Assembly (NCBI RefSeq): GCF_015207755.1
Contig: NZ_JADEWH010000015.1
Coordinates: 62,001 to 126,000 of the forward strand
Direction: 5' to 3'
Length of the DNA: 64,000 nt
From: Nodularia sp. LEGE 06071
GTDB taxonomy: Bacteria; Cyanobacteriota; Cyanobacteriia; Cyanobacteriales; Nostocaceae
Part shown: one piece after another, positions 36,058 through 45,400 of the stretch
How positions within the stretch are numbered: the first letter of the stretch is position 1
Layout: each line of letters opens with the position of its first letter
Made by a program: the position numbers and the translations under genes
The notes under the pieces: model-generated
What the model was told of the DNA's origin: nothing
Databases searched by the model: none
Seen by the model: the letters and a program-made list of their open reading frames with translations, nothing else

Positions 36058-36440
36058 AGTCCTCCGGCTCGCTTCGCTGAAGCCGGAGCTTCAAAGAAAC
36101 AACCATCATCAGTTCGTGTCTCGTTCGCCGTTGCCACGTTGGGTATATCACAAGGATATTCGGGACTGAACCCGATGATGGTCTTACACAGCTACTACCT
36201 TTATCTCCTCAAAGAAGAACCCACGCAGCCACCCTGCTTCCCAAGGGGGTTTGATTTCTTTCCCGTACAGTAGGCTTGGCTGATCTTTTACAGTGGGACG
36301 TAGCCTTACTAACCAGTGGTCTACTCTTTCCCCTTTTCTCACGCTCTTAGTCTTGGCAAGCGTCGAGCCGCTACTGTAGCCGTTTGTTATGAGCCGTGTG
36401 GGTGGGTCGCAACCATATAGAATGTAGCAGATCTATATAT
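36056..36440 (-). ncRNA. Candidate structured RNA / HEARO (omega)-like remnant
   Basis: 385 bp with no protein gene but many complementary segments on the minus strand. These include a terminal hairpin AAGCTCCGGCTT...AGCCGGAGGACTT (36056-36092), a long-range pair CCATCATC/GATGATGG enclosing a CGGG-ttcagt-CCCG hairpin, and ACGCT...AGCGT. GC content and the fold-like layout are unlike the surrounding AT-rich gaps. It is reminiscent of the large RNAs that accompany IscB-type IS605 nucleases, which also occur without their protein, but I cannot verify this. A decayed group II intron end is the alternative (GAGCCGTGTG on the plus strand, no matching half). Confidence 0.38.
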
Positions 36441-36500
36441 TTCGTGCTATCCATCCCTACCCCGCGGAATCTGAGGATAGGGACTTCCGCAGAATTTCGT

Positions 36501-36629
36501 TAAGGGACTTCCAGAAAATAAATTATCCAATTTACTCAGATAATATTTTGTTTTCTTCCCCCCTGCTCCCTGCTCCCTGCTCCCCTGCCCACCCAGTGAT
36601 AGGATATTTTTTTAGTTGGAAGTCCCTAA
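36501..36629. mobile_element. 129-bp MITE, copy 2
   Basis: Near-identical to 33757-33885 (single T/C difference seen in the CCCTGCT tract), with the same TAA flanks and GGGACTTCCA inverted ends. Inserted next to the candidate structured RNA and the hairpin after the tolC gene. Confidence 0.82.
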
Positions 36630-36655
36630 AGCCCCACGGATAAATCCGGGGGCTT
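36629..36655 (-). terminator. Strong hairpin after tolC/hgdD
   Basis: AAGCCCC-acGGATaaATCCg-GGGGCTT stem-loop 29 bp past the tolC stop on the minus strand. The A/T-rich flank supports a terminator; it may alternatively be an end hairpin of an IS200/IS605-like remnant including 36056-36440. Confidence 0.55.
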
Positions 36656-36683
36656 GTCAGATGCAACAAGTTTTTTGACGAAT

Positions 36684-39050
36684 TTACTCAGCTAACGCCC
36701 TGGAGGTGACGGCTCGTTGTAACTGAGCCAAAGCGCGATTGTAATCTAAGATAGCTGTAATCCGATTACCTTCAGCTCTGGTCAAGTCATTTTCGGAATT
36801 AATCACATCAGTTTGAGTACCTACACCGGCTTGGAATCGCAACCGAGCCAAACGTAGAGCTTCTCTGGCCTGTTCTAAAGCAGTATTGGCAGTTTGAACA
36901 TTTTCCAAATTAGACCTTTGGGTAGAAAAAGCTTGTTCAACCTGAAAGCGGATTTGGTTGCGCTGTTCACCAAATTGAGTTTCGGCGATCGCTATATTAG
37001 ATTTAGCCTGAGATGCTCTGGCTCTGGCAGCTCCCCCATCGTATAAATTCAGGGTCGCCCTGACTCCCAAAGTATAGCCATCGGTCAAACTCGTCCCATC
37101 ATCGAACTGATCTAGCAGGTTGTAGCTAGCAACCAAGCTCACTTGCGGCCCTAGAGCTGACAGTGCTTCTCGCCGCTGCTGTTCATTGATGTTACGCTGT
37201 GCCAATTGCTGTTGCAGCTCTGGACGATTTTGAAACGCTAAAACGATGCTATTTTCTAAGTCTTGGTTCCATAAACCCGCTAATTGCACAGGGTCCGCCG
37301 CACTAATATTCACCGATTGTGGCACACTTAAGCGAGTTGCTAGACGACGACGAGCAATTTGCTGTTGAGAGCGAGAATTAGTGAGTTCCTGCTGAGAATT
37401 AGCCAAATTCACCTGCGATTGCAACACGTCAAATCGCGTACCAACTCCAGCCCTTTCTAAAGCTTCGGCATCTCGTAAACTAGCCTGAGCATTTTCCACA
37501 GCCGACTCAGCAATGCGGACGCGCTCATCAGCTTGTTGCAAATCGTAGTATTCCGTGGACACACTCAGGCGAATTTCTTCAGATTGGCGCTCTACAGCCA
37601 ACTCACTGAACCGTACCCGTTCTTCCGCCTGACTGATGCTAGCTCGCCGTCTGCCAGAAGTGAAAAGGTCATAGGTGAGTTGAGCTTGACCGCTAAAAGC
37701 TGTATTAGCTTCAGCGCCAGGAGCTGGTACATTCAATTGTCGTGCCTGTTGATCCAACTGTAGCTGTTCAGCAGCAGAGCGACTACGAGTGACATCAGCA
37801 CTAATACCAATATTGGGCAACAAAGCAGCTTGAGCCTCCCGCAGAGCAGCTTGAGCGCGTTCTAGCTCCAATAAAGACACCTGTAAGTCTCGATTGTTCA
37901 GCTTTGCCACTTCTAGGGACTGTGCTAAAGTGATCGGCTGATTGGCTTCAAGTGTCACTTCCTCTGGTTTGGTAGGAGATTCCAGCGGGTTTGGACTAGG
38001 AATCAGATTATCAGGAATTTGCACAGCACCAGTAGGCGCAAATTCCAATTGTGGTTGCACGGGAATTTGACCAGAATTAGCAGGTGGAAAATCCTCAGTT
38101 TCTGTTTGCAAAGGAATTTGACCAGTATCAGCAGGTGAAAAATTCTCAGTTTCTGTTTGCAAAGGAATTTGACCAGTATCAGCAGGTGGAAAATAGCCAG
38201 TTTCTGGTTGCGTAGGAATTTGACCTGTGTCAGCAGGTGGAAAATAGCCAGTTTCTGGTTGCGTAGGAATTTGACCTGTGTCAGCAGATGGAAAATAGCC
38301 AGTTTCTGGTTGCGTAGGAGTTAACTCCCAACCAGTATTTACCAAAGCTAAGGTGGTCTTGAGAGTAGAAGGATAACTCTGAGCGAAATTCCCAGTCAGA
38401 TTTTGAGACCCGCAGATACTGACATCTGAGCAACTATGCACCACCAGCAACCTTGCGGCTCCTCTACCCCTAACCCCAGTCGGTAAAACTGTCGCTAACA
38501 GAGTTTCTGGTTGTTTGGGAGATGCTACAGGTTGTCGTAAAGCAGATAGGGAAAAACTGCTTGGCTGGGCAGAAGTTCTTTGGGCGGTAACAGTAGGAAC
38601 AACAGTTTTCTCTAATTGCTGTTCAGAAATAGCGACGTGATTTTGTTTTTGTTGGCTTTTTAAATGATGCGGCTCTGAGTTTTGGGCAGAATTTAACGAA
38701 TCTGTAAAACTGGGAAATTGACCTTCATCTTTTTGAGAGTTTTTTTGTATGGGTATACCAGTATTTCCTGTCAAGATAACTGGGTTACTCTTACTACTTG
38801 AAGACGACTGTAAATCAAGTATAGTTAACTCAGATTCGGGTACTATATCTGGAAAAATCTGTGTCTTAGTCTTAGGCAGTTGGGTATTAATATTGTCTCT
38901 AACCCAGGTTCGACTATCAGTAGAAGTCAAGACACTAGAAGAAGACGCAAGTTGTATGCCACTTGCTTTTCCAGCCAAAGCAGGCTGGGTGGTTAATACC
39001 GCTACTGTGACACCAGGTAAGAAACTATAGAATAAGTATTGTCCTTTCAC
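36684..39050 (-). CDS. hgdD: TolC-family outer membrane channel, HgdD-like
   Basis: A 788-aa outer membrane efflux protein. It has a signal peptide (about 1-26), a long disordered N-terminal part with Ser/Thr/Pro/Gln bias, five 17-aa repeats (PTQPETGYFPPADTGQI type) plus a degenerate one at about residues 244-345, then two OEP domains from LAQSLEVAKLNNRDLQ to the end. Its place directly after kaiC matches Anabaena hgdD, the TolC needed for heterocyst glycolipid export. The TolC call is firm; the HgdD name rests on synteny recalled from Anabaena 7120. The repeat-bearing linker precedes the barrel/tunnel part. Confidence 0.88.
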   Translation of the reverse strand: MKGQYLFYSFLPGVTVAVLTTQPALAGKASGIQLASSSSVLTSTDSRTWVRDNINTQLPKTKTQIFPDIVPESELTILDLQSSSSSKSNPVILTGNTGIPIQKNSQKDEGQFPSFTDSLNSAQNSEPHHLKSQQKQNHVAISEQQLEKTVVPTVTAQRTSAQPSSFSLSALRQPVASPKQPETLLATVLPTGVRGRGAARLLVVHSCSDVSICGSQNLTGNFAQSYPSTLKTTLALVNTGWELTPTQPETGYFPSADTGQIPTQPETGYFPPADTGQIPTQPETGYFPPADTGQIPLQTETENFSPADTGQIPLQTETEDFPPANSGQIPVQPQLEFAPTGAVQIPDNLIPSPNPLESPTKPEEVTLEANQPITLAQSLEVAKLNNRDLQVSLLELERAQAALREAQAALLPNIGISADVTRSRSAAEQLQLDQQARQLNVPAPGAEANTAFSGQAQLTYDLFTSGRRRASISQAEERVRFSELAVERQSEEIRLSVSTEYYDLQQADERVRIAESAVENAQASLRDAEALERAGVGTRFDVLQSQVNLANSQQELTNSRSQQQIARRRLATRLSVPQSVNISAADPVQLAGLWNQDLENSIVLAFQNRPELQQQLAQRNINEQQRREALSALGPQVSLVASYNLLDQFDDGTSLTDGYTLGVRATLNLYDGGAARARASQAKSNIAIAETQFGEQRNQIRFQVEQAFSTQRSNLENVQTANTALEQAREALRLARLRFQAGVGTQTDVINSENDLTRAEGNRITAILDYNRALAQLQRAVTSRALAE
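38016..38318 (-). repeat. Six-unit 51-bp tandem repeat inside hgdD
   Basis: Coding repeat of 17 aa (PTQPETGYFPPADTGQI), five close copies and one 16-aa degenerate copy. Two adjacent units are nearly identical at DNA level, so copy number probably varies between strains. Confidence 0.92.
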
Positions 39051-39155
39051 CGCATCCCCTCACACGAAAATCAATACTAGCGGCAGAAAACCCTTCTTTA
39101 CCACAGAATATAGCACGATCCTAAATTTAGATCCGAATATACCATGACGCTAAAT

Positions 39156-40715
39156 TTAGGAATCGGAACTCGGTTTCTTTTCAAAACGTTGAACTATGCG
39201 AGACAATTCCGCCTTTTCATCGATACTAACGCGGGTAGGCGCACCACTAATAATTCGTTCGTAGTTACGGAAAGAATCTTTAATTTCGGGGCCGTCAGCA
39301 GTAATATTGTACTCACGGATACCTTTGTCATGCCACGAACCGCGCATTTTGAAGACATTAATTGCCCGTGACATTTCGCCGCGAATTTCCACGTACTGCA
39401 ACATCAAAATTGTGTCCGTAATTGTGGAAATATGGGAGTCAGTAATGGAATGTGACCCTAGAAATTGATCAGTTGTGTTAGTAAAAAAACCAGTTATTTC
39501 TTCTTGCTTGGCATAACCAGTCACACCGATGACAAACTGGCGGAAGGCATTATTGCTTACGCCTCTAGCGAGGGCAGAAAGGGAGTCAATGGCAATGCGA
39601 GATGGCTTAAAGGCGGCAATTTCTGATTTAATAATTTGCAAGTGGTCTTCTAAACCAGTTGATTCAGGATAGGTGCAAATTATTTTGAGTAACCCTTGAC
39701 GTTCTAATTCTTCAAAATCAATTCCCCAAGAGTAAGCATTGCGAGACAGTTGCGCGCGGGATTCTTCATAAGCAAATAATATTGCTTGTTCACCCTTGAT
39801 GCAGGCATCTTGCAAAAATTTACTGACTAATAAAGTTTTACCAGTTCCAGTAGCTCCCGTTGTCAGAATAATAGAATCTTTAAAGAAACCACCCCCGCAC
39901 ATTTCATCGAGGGTTTTGACTCCAGAAGATACTCTGATATTAGAAGAGCGTTGAGTCAAGCGCATTGCTCCCAAGGGAAAAATGTTGACTCCTTCATTGG
40001 TAATTGTAAAAGGATACTCGCCTTTCATGTGAGTTGTACCCCGCAATTTGAGAATTTCAATTGTGCGGCGGCGACGTTCTCCTTCTAATACGTTACGCAC
40101 AATTACCACATTATCAGAAACAAATTCTTCTACTCCAAAAGAAGCAACAGAACCGTATTCCTCGCTACGTTCGGTGGTAATAATCGTTGTGACATACAGT
40201 AGCTTGAGACGGGCTACAAGGCGAAAAATCTCCCGCCGCACGACTCCCATCGCTTCATACTGCTGAAAGACGGCTGTGATTGAGTCGATTGAGACTCGTT
40301 GGGCTTTATATTTGCGAATTGCATATTGCAAACGCTCAATAAGTGCCGAAAGGTCAAAGTTACCCACAATATCTTGACCTTCGGGATCTGGTGAAGCATC
40401 CAGAATAAATAACTTACCTTCGTCAATGAGGCGTTGTAAATTCCACCCAAAAATTTGGGCATTTTTAATAATATCACTGGGGGATTCTTCAAAGGTAACA
40501 AATACACCCGCTTCATCAAAGCGGGTAATCCCGTTGTAGAGAAATTGCAAGGAAAATAAAGTTTTGCCTGTGCCAGATGTACCACTAACTAAGGTAGTTC
40601 TACCAATAGGTAAACCACCGTGGCTAATATCATCAAAGCCCTCTATCATCGTGCGAATTTTTTCTACCCCAGCCATTGGGGTGTTGTTTGGCGCTGCTTG
40701 GTCTTTTTCGCTCAT
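39156..40715 (-). CDS. kaiC: Circadian clock ATPase KaiC
   Basis: The 519-aa double-RecA clock protein. CI has the P-loop GTSGTGKT and catalytic EE (TFEES); CII has GATGTGKT and YEES. The autophosphorylated Ser/Thr pair (equivalent of S431/T432) is intact in SHISTITDT. The C-terminal tail carries the KaiA-binding A-loop region (FRNYERIISGAPTRVSID). Third gene of kaiABC on the minus strand, 91 bp after kaiB; hgdD follows 105 bp downstream. Confidence 0.98.
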   Translation of the reverse strand: MSEKDQAAPNNTPMAGVEKIRTMIEGFDDISHGGLPIGRTTLVSGTSGTGKTLFSLQFLYNGITRFDEAGVFVTFEESPSDIIKNAQIFGWNLQRLIDEGKLFILDASPDPEGQDIVGNFDLSALIERLQYAIRKYKAQRVSIDSITAVFQQYEAMGVVRREIFRLVARLKLLYVTTIITTERSEEYGSVASFGVEEFVSDNVVIVRNVLEGERRRRTIEILKLRGTTHMKGEYPFTITNEGVNIFPLGAMRLTQRSSNIRVSSGVKTLDEMCGGGFFKDSIILTTGATGTGKTLLVSKFLQDACIKGEQAILFAYEESRAQLSRNAYSWGIDFEELERQGLLKIICTYPESTGLEDHLQIIKSEIAAFKPSRIAIDSLSALARGVSNNAFRQFVIGVTGYAKQEEITGFFTNTTDQFLGSHSITDSHISTITDTILMLQYVEIRGEMSRAINVFKMRGSWHDKGIREYNITADGPEIKDSFRNYERIISGAPTRVSIDEKAELSRIVQRFEKKPSSDS

Positions 40716-40806
40716 TGCTTATTAAGAAATGGGTATTAAACCCGGTTTTTATATGACTAAAGTAAATTTGGTAATTTCTGATCCAATTTGTATGATTAAA
40801 GTTTTT

Positions 40807-41121
40807 TTACTCTTCCCAATATTCTTCACTCAGTTCTTCATAAAGTAAGTCTAATCCAATTAACACTCTTTCTCTGTCTGATAGGTCACCAATTATTTTG
40901 CGAACGGGTGGTGGCAAAATTTTAGATAATGTTGGTGTAGCTAATATTTTGTCTTCTTCGGCTAACTGTGGGTTTTTTAGGACATCAATTACTTTTAAAG
41001 CATAGACACCTTGAAATTCTTCTTCTAAAATGTTTTTCAGGATTTTTAATGCCCTTACTGAGTTAGGTGTGTTCCCGGCTACATAAAGTTTGAGAACATA
41101 AGTCTTTCTGGCTTTATTCAT
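40807..41121 (-). CDS. kaiB: Circadian clock protein KaiB
   Basis: A 104-aa fold-switching thioredoxin-like protein that binds phosphorylated KaiC and sequesters KaiA. Sequence [20 protein letters not shown] to [19 protein letters not shown] is diagnostic, with an acidic C-terminal tail. The gap to kaiA is 15 bp, so co-transcription is near certain; kaiC lies 91 bp downstream. Confidence 0.98.
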   Translation of the reverse strand: MNKARKTYVLKLYVAGNTPNSVRALKILKNILEEEFQGVYALKVIDVLKNPQLAEEDKILATPTLSKILPPPVRKIIGDLSDRERVLIGLDLLYEELSEEYWEE

Positions 41122-41136
41122 GATGATGAATGGAGT

Positions 41137-41442
41137 TTATTTAGAAATCGAACACCTATAATGTTCGCAGAGGTGAGCTAGGATATCTATGAGTGCTAAA
41201 CGATAATCAAGTAATGCTTCATCGCTCCTGCCTTCTAGTCTTAGCTGTATGGAAAAGTCTTCAATTAGTTCCATGTGAAATTCTATAATTTGAGGCACAG
41301 GAATATTAGCACAAAATACTGCATTGATAAATTGATCAATTTTTTCTTTCAGACTTTTATCTGTAGTAAAGTAATTTATAAGAATCTGGCGATAATCTGA
41401 TTTGAGTTGTTCTAATAATACCTGTCGATCAACTTGAGTCAT
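41137..41442 (-). CDS. kaiA: Short KaiA (C-terminal domain only)
   Basis: 101 aa from the ATG at 41442 (MTQVDRQVLLEQLKSDYRQIL). It corresponds only to the four-helix C-terminal domain that dimerises and binds KaiC. The N-terminal pseudo-receiver of the Synechococcus-type KaiA (about 284 aa) is missing, as known in Anabaena and Nostoc. A GTG at 41487 would add 15 residues; I prefer the ATG because it matches the family start. It leads the kaiABC operon. No receiver remnant could be read upstream in the 970-bp gap. Confidence 0.94.
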   Translation of the reverse strand: MTQVDRQVLLEQLKSDYRQILINYFTTDKSLKEKIDQFINAVFCANIPVPQIIEFHMELIEDFSIQLRLEGRSDEALLDYRLALIDILAHLCEHYRCSISK

Positions 41443-42415
41443 CTGCTGAAATAACTGCTGTGGTTTTTGCGTCTGGCATGGAAACACATAAAAATATTGA
41501 TTAATGAAATTTTTATTAAGATATTGTGGCTACCACTTCAGTAGGTAGTAAATTTTAGCAGTGGTAGTAGCAATTATAGGTGAGAAACACAATTGGTCGG
41601 TAGTGTAATGTCTGAAACTCCACATCTGTCCGCAAAATCTGAGTGTGGTGGCTAGTTTAGCCGGCTGATCTCAATTTTTGGGAAGATCGGGGGTAAAAAT
41701 CAATAAGAGTAGTAACATCTGTATACTTGATATATCGTAATTAATCACCCTGACCAATCTTGGGGGACTATCTAGACAAAATGTGGATCACATTTATCAG
41801 GTTATGTGTAGTTTTGTATTAAAGTTGCAAGTTCCCTTGGGGAGAACGCTTCATGTCAACATCTAGTTTATATCTGCTGGTTGGACAATCAGATGCAGTT
41901 TAATCAGTGCTAGGACTTAGTAGGTTGTTGATGAAGTGTATGTTGTAAATGAAGATACCTTACTTAATTGATGATTCACTTATGCATATCTCTCTAGACA
42001 TAGATTCTTTGATTTTATTGGTTGCTAAGATACTTAAACTAACTTAAAGTATCGTTTCATTGTAAATCATTATAATTCCTCAAGGTTCTAAAGCGAATCT
42101 TTGACCCCATAATTGTTTTAGTTGTCACTATCGCAGAGGATTTTCAAGATCATCCGGGAACTGAAAAGGACTTTCCCCTAAAATTCCCAGTGGCAAAGGC
42201 AACGAGTTAATTTCATAAGTCGTGTCTCTGAAGAATCTCGCCGTGAGCGTAGTCGAACGGCAAACTCATTGTTTCAATGGCGTTGCAGCTGTAACAAGAA
42301 TCGCTGAAATGAGTCTTCTGAAAGAATATTGCTTTGCTGGTTGAACGCTATTGGCCGTGGTGCTGATGGTGAAGCCGCAAGCTTCCACAAAGAAGAATGA
42401 CCCCGAAGGTTCCTT
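41443..42415. promoter_or_regulatory. 970-bp divergent region kaiA / hybrid kinase
   Basis: No gene is seen; the longest ATG frames are about 20 codons. It contains the kaiABC promoter(s) and that of the kinase, one copy of the CGTGAGCGTAGTCGAACGG repeat (about 42241), and many short AT-rich tracts. Unusually long for this genome. No known operator was recognised. Confidence 0.55.
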
Positions 42416-45400
42416 ATGTCAATGCTACAGTACCCGCTTTATGACTTTCTAGCAACCGTACCCAACTGCGTAGAAACAAGTACCCTGGCTATCGTGCTGG
42501 AGATGTTTGAGCAAGAGCAGTGCGATCGCTTGGTAGTAGTAAATCAGCAACAATACCCCATAGGATTGGTGAAATCTGCCCGATTCAGCCAAAAATTATT
42601 AGCAGCAGGCGTAGATCACCAAGTTTTGGACTTGCAGCAGGCGTTGTCAACCTGGGATCAAGCCATGATTGAGCCACTCCAAACTTTACCGGCGACTTAT
42701 TGTGTAGAGCAATTTGAGCTGCTTTTGCATTACCAACACAGCCAAAGTCACAATCATCTCGATTGGGCGCTGATTGATGGGGAGGGCAAATTTCTAGGGC
42801 TGTTGAATAGCGCACGGCTGTTAAGAGCATTGGCTCAGGAAAAATTGGCTATCAATACCACGACCACCAAATACTCAGGTTCTGCCGAAAAAACGGCTGA
42901 AAACATTTCCCCAGGCGATGCCAACACCTCTAGCAAAAGAACCAAAACTCACAGGCGTGGTGACAAGTCAGGACTGGCGCGACCGAGGAGAATAAATCAA
43001 CGTCAACCAGTACAGAAATCACTGATACAGCTATTAGAATTACTGCCTTGGCCGTTAATGCTGCAAACTGGAACAGGTGAAGTAATCACAAAAAATCCGG
43101 CTTGGTGGGAACAATTGGGAGCATTGAAAGATCCAGAAGGTATCCGCAAACAAGTGGAAGCTATACTAGCCCCAGTCCAGACGAAAACAGCGACAGAATA
43201 CGCCAGCCCACAATCTACCAGATTTCATCATTATGAGCGAGGGCATGACCATGACGGCGAGGGACATCCTTTTTCTGTGAGGAATGAAGCCCCGCCCGTA
43301 GAGCCATTCTCTCCACCATCATCGGCAGGAAACCTGCATGAGCATATATCCAATCGCTGTTTTTTGGATAGCCAGATGGGTACTTGTACCTGCGTTGTGG
43401 AAGTGCAGAATGGTCAGGAGCGAATTTGGCAGTTTGCCAAAATTCTCTTAGATAGTCCTAAGTCAGAACTTCTATTTCAGGGAATGTTTCCCGGAAAATT
43501 TACGAGTGAGCAAGCTGCGGCGACTCTCAAGGCTGAACGGGGTAATGATTTATGGTTAATTTTAGCTACTGATGTGACTGAACAGCAGCTGATATATAAA
43601 GAACTAGCAGCCAAAAATGCTGACCTGATTCAATTAAATCGCTTAAAGGATGAGTTTTTAGCTTGTATTAGTCATGAATTGAAAACCCCCCTGACTGCTG
43701 TTTTGGGACTATCGCGGTTGCTAGTAGACCAGCAGTTGGGTGAACTCAACGAGCGCCAAGCCCGTTATGCGGGACTGATTCATCAAAGCGGACGGCATTT
43801 GATGAGTGTAGTGAATGACATTTTAGATTTGACCCGCATGGAAACGGGACAGATGGATTTAGCCCTGGTTCCGGTGAAAATTCGTGCAGTGTGCGATCGC
43901 GCCCTGACCGAAGCCAAGGCCATCCACACTCAAACAACGAAAGCTACCACCACCCCCACCGCAAATTCTATGCCAGAATTTGCGATCGCCATTGAAGCAG
44001 GCTTAGACCAGATAGTCGCCGATGAATTACGCTTGCGTCAAATGTTAGTACACCTACTTTCTAACGCCTTTAAGTTCACGGAAAACTCTGGCGAAATTGG
44101 TTTGCGGGTCAGTCGCTGGGAAGGCTGGGTGGCCTTTACAATTTGGGATACAGGTATTGGCATTCCTGAACATCAGCAACATTTAATCTTCCAAAAATTC
44201 CAACAACTGGAAAATCCCCTCACCCGTCAATTTGAAGGTACTGGGCTGGGGTTGGTTTTAACCAGGGCTTTGGCTCGTCTCCACGGAGGTGATGTCAGCT
44301 TCTTATCTCGTGAGGGCAAAGGTAGCCAATTTACTTTACTACTACCACCCAGTCCGCCCACAACAGGCTTAAGCAGTCCGGAGATGGGAATCACAGAAAA
44401 TGGCCAGATCCAAATTCCGGAAACAGCAGAAAATGCCACTTCACCACGTCAACGCTGTGCCACAACTGCCCAACATCAACCCACTAGCTCACAACGTTTA
44501 GTCCTCGTAGTGGAAGCTGTAGCCCGATATATCGAAGATTTGACCGATCAGCTCAAAGGGTTAGGTTATCGGGTCGTCATCGCTCGCTCAGGAACCGAAG
44601 CGGTGGAAAAAGCCCGCCGTTTGCAACCGAAAGCGATCTTTCTCAATCCTTTATTACCTTTACTTTCGGGTTGGGATGTGCTGACTTTGTTGAAATCTGA
44701 TCCTGCAACCAAACACATTCCGCTGATGGTGACAGCGACGGGAGCGGAAAAGGAACAAGCATTTGCTAATCGCGCCGATGGTTTTCTGAATTTGCCAGTC
44801 CAGCATCAGGCTTTGGTCCCACTTTTAGAAACTTTAGTTGCTCAACCAGCAATTGGGCAGTCAGGGTTAGACTTTGGTAAAATTACCCCAAAGACAACGC
44901 CATTAAGAATTCTCAGGTTGGTAGAACAGAATTTAGCATCAATTCACCCCCAACCGGCGCTGCGAGAACATCGGGTGATTGAGGTGGATGACTTAGATCA
45001 GGCGGAACTCTTGGCGCGGGTTTGGGAGTTCGATGTCATTTTACTAGATGCTCAAGGTTCTTTGGCGCAAACCTACCTACAACAGTTAGCTCAATATCCG
45101 ATATTGGCTGATATTCCCTTGGTGACTTGCGATGTCGCCACGACTCTGGCGGCTTCTCAGATTCCGGGTTTGTCGGTGTTTCCTTTCTTGACACCATTCT
45201 CTGGAGAGAAGGATAATTGTCGCGATCGCACTGATCCTTTATTATCTGTGTTGCAAATTGCATCTGGTGTCTGCTGTCCACCGAGCATCCTGGTGGTAGA
45301 TTTGACGATGCTGGATGACTTACCACAAATTCGGCGCAAACAGGTCAAGGATGGTCAAACAGTCATTAAATCTTCACTGAATAACGACAGTACAGAACGG

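Noticed and set aside
36300-36420. Group II intron domain V
   Set aside because: Only one half (GAGCCGTGTG) is present and the complementary half plus GAAA loop is missing; no reverse transcriptase gene.
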